The notes under the pieces: generated by a model
The model's input: only the letters and a program-made list of their open reading frames with translations
Databases searched by the model: none
Told to the model about the DNA's origin: nothing
In this document: piece after piece, positions 1 through 7,225 of the stretch
How positions within the stretch are numbered: the first letter of the stretch is position 1
Layout of the letters: each line of letters starts with the position of its first letter
From: Nannocystis pusilla
GTDB taxonomy: Bacteria; Myxococcota_A; Polyangia; Nannocystales; Nannocystaceae
Direction of reading: 5' to 3'
Length of the DNA: 64,000 nucleotides
Assembly (NCBI RefSeq): GCF_026626665.1
Contig: NZ_JAPNKE010000002.1
Coordinates: forward strand, 9,258,001-9,322,000
Program-made: the position numbers and the translations under genes

Positions 1-236
1 CCCTGGTCGCACTCCTCGCCGGCGTCCTGCTGATAGTTGCCGCACAGGTCGCCCGGCATGGTCGTGGTCGTCGGCTCGGTGGTGACGTCGCTCGTGGTCG
101 TGGACGTCGTCGTGCCGGTGGTCTCGGTGCCCGCCTGGGTCGTCGGGGGCTGCTCGCCGAAGCCAGAGCTGTCGAAGGTGCAGCCGGCCAGCGCGATGCA
201 GGAGAACAGCAGGGCCGCGGCGTTGCGGGTGATCAT
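1..236 (-). CDS. Thr-rich lipoprotein, 3' end outside the window
   Basis: The reading frame starts at an ATG (234-236) and runs off the left edge, so only about 78 residues are seen. It opens with a lipoprotein signal peptide ending in the lipobox ALAGC, so the product is probably lipid-anchored in the envelope. A Thr/Ser-rich linker follows, then LCGNYQQDAGEECD, which resembles the Cys-rich GEECD-type repeats common in myxobacterial surface proteins. A Shine-Dalgarno-like TAGGAG lies about 8 nt before the start. Function is unknown; binding or structural roles are equally possible. Confidence 0.75.
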   Translation of the reverse strand, partial: MITRNAAALLFSCIALAGCTFDSSGFGEQPPTTQAGTETTGTTTSTTTSDVTTEPTTTTMPGDLCGNYQQDAGEECDQ

Positions 237-335
237 CGGAAGGCGCTCCTAAGAAGGCGCCCGGCGACGCGGGCGCGCAGAATTGCCGACACGATACGAG
301 AGCGGGCGGGTGCGCGTCCACCCGGTCGCGTGTCC

Positions 336-1667
336 TCATCGGTGCGGCTGCGGGCCGCCCGCGTAGGTCATCAGGCCGCCCGGTGCGCGGGCGATCCGGC
401 GCGCGCCCCACAGGAGGACCAATCCCCCGAGCAGCACCGGGATCGCGGTGGTCGCGATCGCAAGGTTGAGGCCCGCGGCCTCCGCCGCGCGCACGGCGGC
501 CTCGGTCGGCTCCTGACCGGCGAGGTAGGCGGTCTTGGCCCGGTCGCTCACGTAGCCGATCAAGGTGCGCGACAACGCGTCGCCGAACGCGTGAATGCAG
601 AAGATGTTGACGGCAAACGCGGTGCCCCGCAGCCACGCCGGGACGCAGCCGACCAGCGCCGCGTTGAGCGGGCCGGTGTTGAGGAACAGCAGCAGCTCGG
701 CGAAGAAGGCGACCACGAACAGCGCGACGAGGTGGTCCATGCGGGTGAGCAGGACGATCAGCGGGGCGCTCAGGACCAAGCCCACGCCGCTCAGCCAGAA
801 ATAACCGCCGGCGGAGCGGGCCTGCAGGCGGTCGCCGAGGCTGCCGCCGAGGAGGGTGCCGCACAGGCCGGCCAGGACGGTGACCGCGCCGAACACGGGG
901 CCCGCGCTGGCGGTGCTCATGCCGTGGACCCGCTCGAGGTAGGTCGGCATCCACAGCGAGAGGCCGCCGACGGTGAAGGTCATCATCGCCAGGCCGACGG
1001 TGTTGATGCCCCACGCGGGGGTGCGGACGATCCGCCCCAGCGCGGCGAAGAAGGTGCCCTCGGTCCGCGCGGTGACGGGGTCGAGCCGGCCGCGCTCGGG
1101 CTCGACGATCCGCGCGGCCAGTGCGGCGAACAGGAGGCCCGGCAGGCCGCCGACCAGGAACACGGCGCGCCAGCCGAAGTGCTCGCCGATGAGCCCCCCG
1201 AGGATGAAGCCCAGCGCCGAGCCGACCGGGGTGGCGACGTAGAACAGGGCGAGCTTGCGGCTGCGCTCGTCGGGGCCGTAGAGGTCGGCGATGATCGAGG
1301 GGGCGGTGGTGGCGTAGGCGGCCTCGCCGATGCCGAGCAGCGCGCGGCACACGAGCAGCTCCTCGTAGGTGCGCGCGAACGCGGCGGCGAGGGTGGCGAG
1401 GCTCCACAGCATGACCCCGCCGGCGATGATGTTCTTGCGCTTGAAGCGGTCGCCGAGGTACCCGAGCGGGGCGGCGATCGTGTAGGTGATGACGAACAGG
1501 CTGCCGAGCAGGCCGCCCGCGGTGTCGCTCAGGGTGAACTCGAGCTTGATCTGCTCGAGCACGGAGCTGAGCAGCATCTGGTCGATGTAGTTGAGGAAGT
1601 TGATGACCGTGAGGACGGTCAGGATCGCCGCGGCCCGGCCGCGCCAGCTGGTGCTCGGATCGCTCAT
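336..1667 (-). CDS. MFS transporter, spinster-like
   Basis: A 443-residue major facilitator superfamily permease of the inner membrane. The N-terminal part carries NFLNYIDQMLLSSVL and the loop GYLGDRFKRKN between helices 2 and 3 (the classical G-x-L-x-D-R-x-x-R/K-R/K signature), then about twelve hydrophobic segments. The pattern resembles the spinster/hexuronate group, but the substrate cannot be read from the sequence. The chosen ATG (1665-1667) overlaps the TGA of the upstream DUF1802 gene, so the two are probably translationally coupled. Longer in-frame extensions upstream are Arg-rich and lie inside the DUF1802 gene, so they were rejected. Confidence 0.85.
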   Translation of the reverse strand: MSDPSTSWRGRAAAILTVLTVINFLNYIDQMLLSSVLEQIKLEFTLSDTAGGLLGSLFVITYTIAAPLGYLGDRFKRKNIIAGGVMLWSLATLAAAFARTYEELLVCRALLGIGEAAYATTAPSIIADLYGPDERSRKLALFYVATPVGSALGFILGGLIGEHFGWRAVFLVGGLPGLLFAALAARIVEPERGRLDPVTARTEGTFFAALGRIVRTPAWGINTVGLAMMTFTVGGLSLWMPTYLERVHGMSTASAGPVFGAVTVLAGLCGTLLGGSLGDRLQARSAGGYFWLSGVGLVLSAPLIVLLTRMDHLVALFVVAFFAELLLFLNTGPLNAALVGCVPAWLRGTAFAVNIFCIHAFGDALSRTLIGYVSDRAKTAYLAGQEPTEAAVRAAEAAGLNLAIATTAIPVLLGGLVLLWGARRIARAPGGLMTYAGGPQPHR

Positions 1668-2260
1668 GCGTCCCCCAGCGCGGACCGCAGCTCGGCCACC
1701 CGCGCGGCGTGCTCGCGGTCGGTCAGCACCGGCTCGACGTCGCCCGCGATGACCTCGGCGAGGTCGACCCACGAGTGACAGCCGGCGTACTCGGCCCGAT
1801 CGGCGATGTCGATGACCTGTCCCGAGCGATAGGTCCGAAGGAACAGGACCCAAAGACCAGGTTTACGGTAAGCAAAGCGGTCGGCGACGCACCCGGGGGC
1901 GAGGCCGTGGGCGTCGCCGAGGCGAGCGAGGCGCGCGAGGTCGTGGACCTCGACCGCGGCGTCGACCTCGGCCCACAGCGAGAGGTGCAGGCGGCCGGCG
2001 GGCGGGGCGTCGGCCAGGACCTGCGGCAGGCGGGCGCGCGCGGCCGGGGCGAGGTCGCGGTCGCGCCCGGGCTCGCGGGCGTGGAAGAAGGTGGGGAGCA
2101 GCCAGAAGCCGCGGTGCTCGGGGGTGAAGGTGGGAGCCTGTCCGGCCGCGCGGGGCTCGCGGATCCCGCCCTTGCGCACGAGGACGCTCTGGTCGCCGGC
2201 GCCGAGGCCCGCGCAGAGGACGGCCCACTCCTTGAGGGCGACGGGGGATGTGACCCGCAT
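1664..2260 (-). CDS. DUF1802 family protein
   Basis: A 198-residue soluble protein. The N-terminus ALKEWAVLCAGLGAG followed by VLVRKGGIREP and the FWLLPTFFHAR segment match the DUF1802 family, whose biochemical role is not established. No signal peptide or membrane segment is visible. It is the first gene of a two-gene unit with the MFS transporter, and the stop of this gene overlaps the transporter start. A TAGCCT box lies 8 nt before its ATG and overlaps the -10 of the divergent gene at 2285. Function is unknown. Confidence 0.8.
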   Translation of the reverse strand: MRVTSPVALKEWAVLCAGLGAGDQSVLVRKGGIREPRAAGQAPTFTPEHRGFWLLPTFFHAREPGRDRDLAPAARARLPQVLADAPPAGRLHLSLWAEVDAAVEVHDLARLARLGDAHGLAPGCVADRFAYRKPGLWVLFLRTYRSGQVIDIADRAEYAGCHSWVDLAEVIAGDVEPVLTDREHAARVAELRSALGDA

Positions 2261-2268
2261 GGGCGCTC

Positions 2269-2278
2269 AGGCTACCAT
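2269..2278. promoter_or_regulatory. Overlapping divergent -10 boxes
   Basis: On the minus strand TGG-TAGCCT (2274-2269) ends 8 nt before the DUF1802 ATG. On the plus strand TACCAT (2273-2278) ends 6 nt before the GTG at 2285. The two boxes share two bases, and only 24 nt separate the divergent start codons, which leaves room only for leaderless or nearly leaderless mRNAs on both sides. Confidence 0.5.
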
Positions 2279-2284
2279 GGGGCG

Positions 2285-3738
2285 GTGTTCCGGCGCCGAC
2301 GGCGAGCCGCGCTGATGGTCGCGCTCGGGCTCGCGGGCTGCGCCCACGGCCCCGGGCGCGGGCAGGACGGGTCGCTGCGCTGGCGCTACCGCGTCGAGGT
2401 GCCGGCGACGCTCGACCCTCTGCGCGTCGAGGTCTGCTTCCCCGACAAGGCGCCGCGGCGGCTGAAGATCGACGAGGACGACGCGGCGGCGGTGGCGGCG
2501 GTGACGGAGGTGTCGGCCGACAAGGGCTCGGCGCGGCTCGACCGCGAGGCGGCGACGATCGTGCTCGGGCCGCTGCCGCCCGGCGCGTGCGTGCGCTACT
2601 CGGTGGCGACCGAGGCGCTGCTCGAGGGCTCGGGTTCGCGCCTGTCCGCGCGCGCCGGCGAGGTGGTGTCGGTCGACCCGCGGCTGGTGCTGTGGCGCCC
2701 GGCGACGCTCTACTTCGAAGCCGACGTGGCGCTCGAGCTGGCGCTGGCCGACGGAGTGGTCGCGTCGGTGCCGTGGCCCGCGACCGGCGAGAACAAGTTC
2801 CACTTGCCGGTGACGGCGCTGATGTGGGCGTCGCAGGCGGTGTTCGGCGGCCTGACGACGCAGACGGTCGAGGCGGCGGGCGCGACGTTCTCGGTGGCGA
2901 TCGTCGACCAGCCGCGCAAGCTCAGCGCGGCCGGGGTGGAGAAGTGGATCGCGACCGCGGCCGAGACGGTGGCGACGCTCTACGGCAGGTTCCCGGTCGA
3001 GCGCATGCAGGTGGTGGTGCTGCCGTTCCCGGGCGGCGGGGGCCCGGTGTACTTCGGGATGGCGCTGCGCGGCGGGGGCCGTCGGTGCAGCTGCTGGTGT
3101 CGAGCGAGGCGGCCGACCACGCGTTCCCCGGCGAGTGGGTGGCGATCCACGAGTTCCTGCACCACGGGATGCCGTTCGTGCAGCAGGCCGACGCGTGGCT
3201 GTCGGAGGGCTTCGTCACGTACTACACGGAGATCTTGCCGACCCGCCGCGGCTTTCGCAGCGAGTCGGCCGGCTGGCAAGCGCTGCTCGACGGGTTCGGC
3301 CGCGGACGCAAGGGCGGCACCGGCCAGCCGCTGGCGCAGGAGAGCCGCGAGATGCACGAGACGCACAGTTATCAGCGCGTCTACTGGTCCGGCGCGGCGC
3401 TCGCCTTGCTCGCCGACGTCGGCCTGCGCGACGGCGGCGGCGAGAGATCGCTCGACGCCGCCATGCGCCACTTGCTGCGCTGCTGCGCCCGTACGCCGCG
3501 AGTGTGGACGGCCGAGGCGGCGCTGCGCGAGCTCGACGCCTGGGCCGGCAGCCCTCTGTTCACCGAGCTGGCGACGTCCTGGCTGCCGCGCGCCGAGTTC
3601 CCCGAGCTGGACGCGGTCTATAGGAGGCTCGGCCTCGATGTGATAAACGGGGAGGTGAAGATCCGCCAATCCGCCCCCGCTGCCGCTGTCCGTCGGGCCA
3701 TCTTCGCCAGACCTCCCGGCCCTTCCGCAGGCCCCTGA
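2285..3738 (+). CDS. Gluzincin-type (M1/M61-like) metallopeptidase lipoprotein, frame break at ~3076
   Basis: The start GTG (2285) gives a lipoprotein signal peptide with lipobox GLAGC. After about 260 residues of beta-rich sequence the frame changes at a run of five Gs (3074-3078); one missing G restores LRGGGPSVQLLVSS. The second part carries HEFLHH, a zinc-binding HExxH motif, followed by LSEGF, whose Glu suits the third zinc ligand of gluzincins. The restored protein is about 484 residues. It is probably a periplasmic or outer-membrane-anchored peptidase; the substrate is unknown. It ends 62 nt before the RiPP-like precursor gene, so a part in maturation is possible but unproven. The break is more likely a sequence error than true decay, because both halves are well kept. 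Confidence 0.7.
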
Positions 3739-3800
3739 GCGGGACCGACTCTCGCGTCCGCGGGCGCCCAGACCCACCAAGCAAGAAGGAAGCACTCACC

Positions 3801-4055
3801 ATGAACGTCAAGCACATCGCCGCCACCCTCGCCATCCTCGGCTCGGCCTCGTTCGCCGTCACCGGCTGCAAGAAGAACGCGGAGGGCACCGAGGTCCCCG
3901 CCGAGGGCGAGAAGAAGGCCGACGGCAGCTGCGGCGCGAACAAGGACGGCAGCTGCGGCGCGAACAAGGACGGCAGCTGCAGCGCGAAGAAGGAAGGCGA
4001 GGGCGACGCCGCCGCCGAGCCCGCGGCCGAGGCCACCCCGCCGGCCGCCCACTGA
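3801..4055 (+). CDS. Cys-repeat lipoprotein, putative MNIO substrate (HvfA/bufferin-like RiPP precursor)
   Basis: An 84-residue small protein. Residues 1-23 form a signal peptide ending in VTGC, a good lipobox, so the mature N-terminus should be a lipidated Cys23. Residues 40-63 are three 8-residue repeats, KDGSCGAN-like, with Cys44, Cys52 and Cys60 spaced exactly eight apart. They resemble the EGKCG repeats of HvfA/bufferin precursors, whose Cys residues are modified by MNIO enzymes to bind copper. The tail is Glu/Ala/Pro-rich. A strong ribosome site (AAGAAGGAAG) lies before the ATG. The MNIO and DUF2063 genes follow directly. That it is a modified copper-binding peptide is inferred from repeats plus neighbours; a lipid anchor would be unusual compared with secreted bufferins. 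Confidence 0.75.
   Translation: MNVKHIAATLAILGSASFAVTGCKKNAEGTEVPAEGEKKADGSCGANKDGSCGANKDGSCSAKKEGEGDAAAEPAAEATPPAAH
3921..3992 (+). repeat. Three tandem 24-bp units encoding DGSCGANK
   Basis: Copies at 3921-3944 and 3945-3968 are identical; the copy at 3969-3992 differs at two bases. Each unit encodes one Cys repeat of the putative precursor peptide, so copy number sets the number of modifiable cysteines. Confidence 0.9.
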
Positions 4056-4150
4056 GCCCAGACGGCCCGCTCGTCCGGCCCGGATTCGGCCCGCCTCCGC
4101 GGCGCCGGGCCCGGGCCGGGCGCTTTCCCGGCGTTTTCCCGGCGCCCTGC

Positions 4151-4156
4151 TATACT
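4151..4156 (+). promoter_or_regulatory. Possible -10 box before the MNIO gene
   Basis: TGC-TATACT ends 12 nt before the ATG at 4169. The 113-nt gap after the precursor gene is otherwise very GC-rich (4085-4125) and could fold. The enzyme genes may therefore have a promoter apart from the precursor, which would allow different dosage of peptide and enzymes. Confidence 0.4.
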
Positions 4157-4168
4157 GCTTCTTCGGAC

Positions 4169-5068
4169 ATGTCTTTTCGAGCAGGCATCGCCGCGCGCGC
4201 CGCGGTCCCCACCGGCGTCGGCCTCGGCCTGCGCAGCACGTTCCTCGCCGAGGTCGATCGCGGGGCCGCCGACGGTCGCGTGCCGTTCTGGGAGATCTCG
4301 CCCGACAACTACGTGGCCCGCGGCGGCAGCCGCCCGGTCCGCCTGGCCCGCGTCGCCGAGCGCTTCCCGATCCTGTCGCACGGGCTGTCGCTGTCGCTCG
4401 GCGGGCTCGACCCCCTCGACAGTGACTTCCTGCAGGGGCTGCGCGGCTTCCTCGACGCGAGCCTGCCGGCGCCGTGGCACTCCGACCACCTGTGCTTCTC
4501 GGCCCACGACGGCAAGATGCTGCACGACCTGCTGCCGCTGCCGTGGACGACGGCGTCGGCGAAGCGCGTGGCGGCCCGCGTGCGCGAGGTGTCCGAGCGG
4601 TTGGGGCGACCGATGCTGGTCGAGAACATTAGCTACTACCTGCCGCTCGGCGGGGCGCCGCTCGACGAGGCCGCGTTCGTGGTCGAGGTGCTCGAGCGGG
4701 CCGACTGCGGGCTGCTGCTCGACGTCAACAACGTGTTCGTCAACGCGACCAACCACGGCTTCGACCCGCTCGAGTGGCTGGCGAAGATTCCGCTGGGCCG
4801 CGTGGTCCAGCTGCACGTCGCCGGCCACGAGTTCTGGGACGACGCGCGCCAGGACCTGATCATCGACACCCACGGCGCGCCGGTCCGCAGCGAGGTCGAC
4901 GCGCTGCTGGCATGGGTGGTCGAAAGGACAGGTGCGCTGCCGGTGCTGCTTGAGCGCGACGAGAACATCCCGCCGCTGGCCGAGCTGCTGGCCGAGCGCG
5001 ATCGCGTCGACTCGGTGTACCAGGCGGCGCTGGTCCGCCACGCGGCGTACAAGGAAGGTGCCGCATGA
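4169..5068 (+). CDS. MNIO family enzyme (DUF692), RiPP cysteine-modifying oxidase
   Basis: A 299-residue TIM-barrel protein of the multinuclear non-heme iron oxidase family (DUF692; relatives MbnB, HvfB, BufB). Family signatures run in order: GVGLGLRSTF near the N-terminus, ENISYYLPLGG at about 152, LLLDVNNVFVNATNHGFDP at about 180, QLHVAGHEFWDD and IDTHGAPV, and LLERDENIP near the end. These hold the His/Asp/Glu residues that ligate the iron cluster. Known members convert Cys in precursor peptides to oxazolone or thiooxazole groups. The stop overlaps the start of the DUF2063 gene (ATGA), so enzyme and partner are coupled. The likely substrate is the Cys-repeat lipoprotein just upstream. Confidence 0.9.
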   Translation: MSFRAGIAARAAVPTGVGLGLRSTFLAEVDRGAADGRVPFWEISPDNYVARGGSRPVRLARVAERFPILSHGLSLSLGGLDPLDSDFLQGLRGFLDASLPAPWHSDHLCFSAHDGKMLHDLLPLPWTTASAKRVAARVREVSERLGRPMLVENISYYLPLGGAPLDEAAFVVEVLERADCGLLLDVNNVFVNATNHGFDPLEWLAKIPLGRVVQLHVAGHEFWDDARQDLIIDTHGAPVRSEVDALLAWVVERTGALPVLLERDENIPPLAELLAERDRVDSVYQAALVRHAAYKEGAA

Positions 5069-5857
5069 GCGAGGAGGCGCTGATCCGGGCGTTCGCCGCC
5101 AGCGTGATCGAGCTCGACGCGCCGGCCGCGGTGAAGGCCGATGTCCGCGAGTTCTTCGCCCGCCACGGGGTGCCGCCGGAGGTGGCGGCGGGCTTGCCGG
5201 AGGCGGCCGCCGAACGCCTGGCGATCTACCGGACCATGGTCCACGGCCGCCTGCGCGCGGCGGTCGCCGAGTTCTTGCCGAAGACGGCGGCGCGGCTCGG
5301 CCGACCGCGGCTGCGCCAGGAGATCGAGCAATTCGTGGCCGAGGCAGCGCCGAGGGCCCCGTACTTCTGGCGGCTGACCGGCGAATTCGAAGTGGGCCGG
5401 GCCGCGCTGGACAGCGGACGCGACGCTGCCGGACTACCTGCTCGACCTGGCGCGGCACGAGTGGTCGGATGCCGAGGTCGGCAACGATCCCGCCGGCGGC
5501 GAGGCCGCGAGCGGCAAGCCGCTGGCGCTCGACCAGCCGGTGCAGTTCGACGGCACGGTCCGGCTCCACCGCTACGCCTGGGCGGTCCACCAGGCCACCG
5601 AGACCGAGGCGCCCGCGGCCGAGGCGACCGCGCTGCTGCTCTACCGCGACCGCAAGGACCACCAGGTCAAGGTGCTGGAGCTGACGCCCCGCGCCGCCGC
5701 GGTGACGACCCGCTTGCTGGCCGGAGAGCCGCTGCAGGCCGCGCTGATGCACGCGTGCGCCGAGCTCGGCACGCCGCTCGACGACGAGTTCCTGGCGGCG
5801 ATGGCCGGCTACTTCGCCGACCTCGCCGAGCGCGGGGCGCTGCTCGGCGCGGCGTGA
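5065..5857 (+). CDS. DUF2063 (HvfC/BufC-like) partner protein, frame break at ~5400-5430
   Basis: The first part (from ATG 5065) contains RLAIYRTMVHGRLRAAVAEF, typical of the DUF2063 N-terminal domain. After about residue 118 the frame changes; the downstream frame reads TLPDYLLDLARHEWSDAEV and ends at 5857, matching the usual C-terminal part. The restored length is about 263 residues. In characterised MNIO systems this partner binds the precursor and delivers it to the oxidase. It overlaps the MNIO gene by 4 nt. One extra base or two missing bases would explain the break; both halves are well conserved, so an assembly indel is favoured over a dead gene. Confidence 0.75.
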
Positions 5858-5862
5858 GCTTC

Positions 5863-5915
5863 GGACATGTCGTGATGGACATGTCGTGCGGGACATGCCC
5901 TTGTGGGCATGTCCC
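5863..5915. repeat. GGACATG palindrome cluster in a convergent junction
   Basis: Two direct copies of GGACATGTCGTG lead into a perfect hairpin: GGGACATGCCC (5890-5900), loop TTGT, GGGCATGTCCC (5905-5915). It fills the 69-nt gap between the convergent DUF2063 and cytochrome-like genes. There is no U-tract, so it is not a classical intrinsic terminator, although it could act on both 3' ends. Confidence 0.85.
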
Positions 5916-5926
5916 GAGCGCCAGGC

Positions 5927-7105
5927 TCAGGCCGGGGCGCCGTTGAAGATCCAGCGGAACAGGATCTGCACCTTCTCGGCGTCGAGCGGGGCCTTGCCCT
6001 TCGGCATCTGTTCGCCGGTGGTCTGGACGGTGCGGGTGAGCTTCTTGAACAGGTAGCTCTGGCCGGGCAGGTCGGGGATGACCCGCTTGGTCTGCGCGTC
6101 CTGGGTCGCGGGGGCGAGCAGGGCGGCGTGGACGTCCGGGCCGGCGAGGTCGAAGGCCAGGCCGGCGGGGGGCATCGCGCCCTTGTGGCAGCCGCAGTTG
6201 GTCGACAGCACGTTGAGCGCGTCGGCGAAGGAGGCCGCGGCGACCGCCTGGTTGTTGAGGACCGAGACGGTGAGCGGCGCGCTGACGACGCCCTCGACCT
6301 CGGCGGTCACCTCGGAGGTGCCGGGGTTGAGGCCGAGGAGGGTGCCCTTGGAGTCGGTGTAGAGGACGGTCTCGTCGCTCGACAGCCACTTCACGGTCGC
6401 GCCCATCACCGGGTCGCCGTTCTGGTCGAGGACCGTGACGTCGAGGTCCACGGTCTCGCCGATCTCCACGTTCACCGGGCCCTGCTCGTCGATCGTCACC
6501 GACCCCGCGCCGGGGTCCTCGCCGCCGCCGCAGTCGAAGCTGCCGGCCTCGGGCGCGCCGGCGTCGATCCACGTCTCGATCAGCGCGACCTGGTCGGGCT
6601 GCAGCATGCCGCCCTCGGGCATCTGCAGGCCGACCGGCGGCGCGGGCTTGATCTTGGTGACCAGCCAGCTGCCGGCGGAGTTGCCCGGGTCGACGTAGGG
6701 GGTGCCCGGCTGGCCCATGCTGTCGACGCCGACCAGCGCGGCGAACGACTGGCCCGCGTTCAGCGCCAGCCCCTTCGGCGGCATGTTGCTCTGGTGGCAG
6801 CCGCAGCTGGCGTCGAAGATCGGCTGGATCGAGGTCGGGTAGTCGCAGTCCGCCGGCGGGGGTTCTTCCGTGGTCGGATCGCTGCTCACCGTCGAGTCAC
6901 TGCTGGGCCCGGCGCTCGGGTCGGGCCCGGTGGTGCTGCTGCTCGTCGACGAGGTCGTCGGGTCGGGCGGTTCGGTCGTGGCGTCGTTCGAGGTGCCGGT
7001 GGAGGTCAAACCGGTCACGTTGCCGGTCGCTCCGGTCGTGTCGGTGTCATCCCCATCGGGGACCTCGTAGACGGTGCACGCGGTCAGCAGGACCAAGAAA
7101 GACAT
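5927..7105 (-). CDS. Lipoprotein with two cytochrome c-like domains around an Ig-like domain (CXCH motifs)
   Basis: A 392-residue lipoprotein; the lipobox LLTAC comes after only ten residues, so the n-region is very short. A Thr/Ser/Asp linker (to about residue 83) leads into a domain with IQPIFDASCGCHQSNMPP and LIETWIDAGAP, the pattern of planctomycete-type cytochrome c domains. A Big2/Ig-like stretch (about 175-255) follows, then a second domain with LNVLSTNCGCHKGAMPP and ILFRWIFNGAPA. Both heme sites read C-G-C-H, one residue shorter than CxxCH. Either heme is attached by an unusual motif or the domain no longer binds heme. A role in electron transfer or as a surface adhesin is possible. 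No neighbour clarifies it. Confidence 0.75.
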   Translation of the reverse strand: MSFLVLLTACTVYEVPDGDDTDTTGATGNVTGLTSTGTSNDATTEPPDPTTSSTSSSTTGPDPSAGPSSDSTVSSDPTTEEPPPADCDYPTSIQPIFDASCGCHQSNMPPKGLALNAGQSFAALVGVDSMGQPGTPYVDPGNSAGSWLVTKIKPAPPVGLQMPEGGMLQPDQVALIETWIDAGAPEAGSFDCGGGEDPGAGSVTIDEQGPVNVEIGETVDLDVTVLDQNGDPVMGATVKWLSSDETVLYTDSKGTLLGLNPGTSEVTAEVEGVVSAPLTVSVLNNQAVAAASFADALNVLSTNCGCHKGAMPPAGLAFDLAGPDVHAALLAPATQDAQTKRVIPDLPGQSYLFKKLTRTVQTTGEQMPKGKAPLDAEKVQILFRWIFNGAPA

Positions 7106-7113
7106 CGTGTCGA

Positions 7114-7140
7114 GCGCATGCGCACATGCAACCGCATGCG
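7114..7140. promoter_or_regulatory. GCATGC palindromes upstream of the cytochrome-like lipoprotein
   Basis: GCGCATGCGC (7114-7123) and CGCATGCG (7133-7140) are two self-complementary boxes 19 nt apart, 9-35 nt before the start codon. This spacing is nearly two helical turns, so a dimeric regulator could bind both. No clear -10 box is seen here. Confidence 0.35.
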
Positions 7141-7225
7141 CAGGCGTGAAGACAGTCCTCCCTCGCCGGGTGTAGGAGTGAAAAACGTCACGCAGACGCA
7201 GGACGCGCGAGACCTGTCCTGAGAG

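Noticed and set aside
330..1778. Long plus-strand frame antisense to the MFS gene
   Set aside because: Its Arg/Glu/Ala/Gly composition is a shadow of the GC-rich minus-strand gene; no domain can be read.
5863..5915. Intrinsic terminator
   Set aside because: A good hairpin but no T-run on either strand, and the same element occurs in coding regions; better described as a dispersed repeat.
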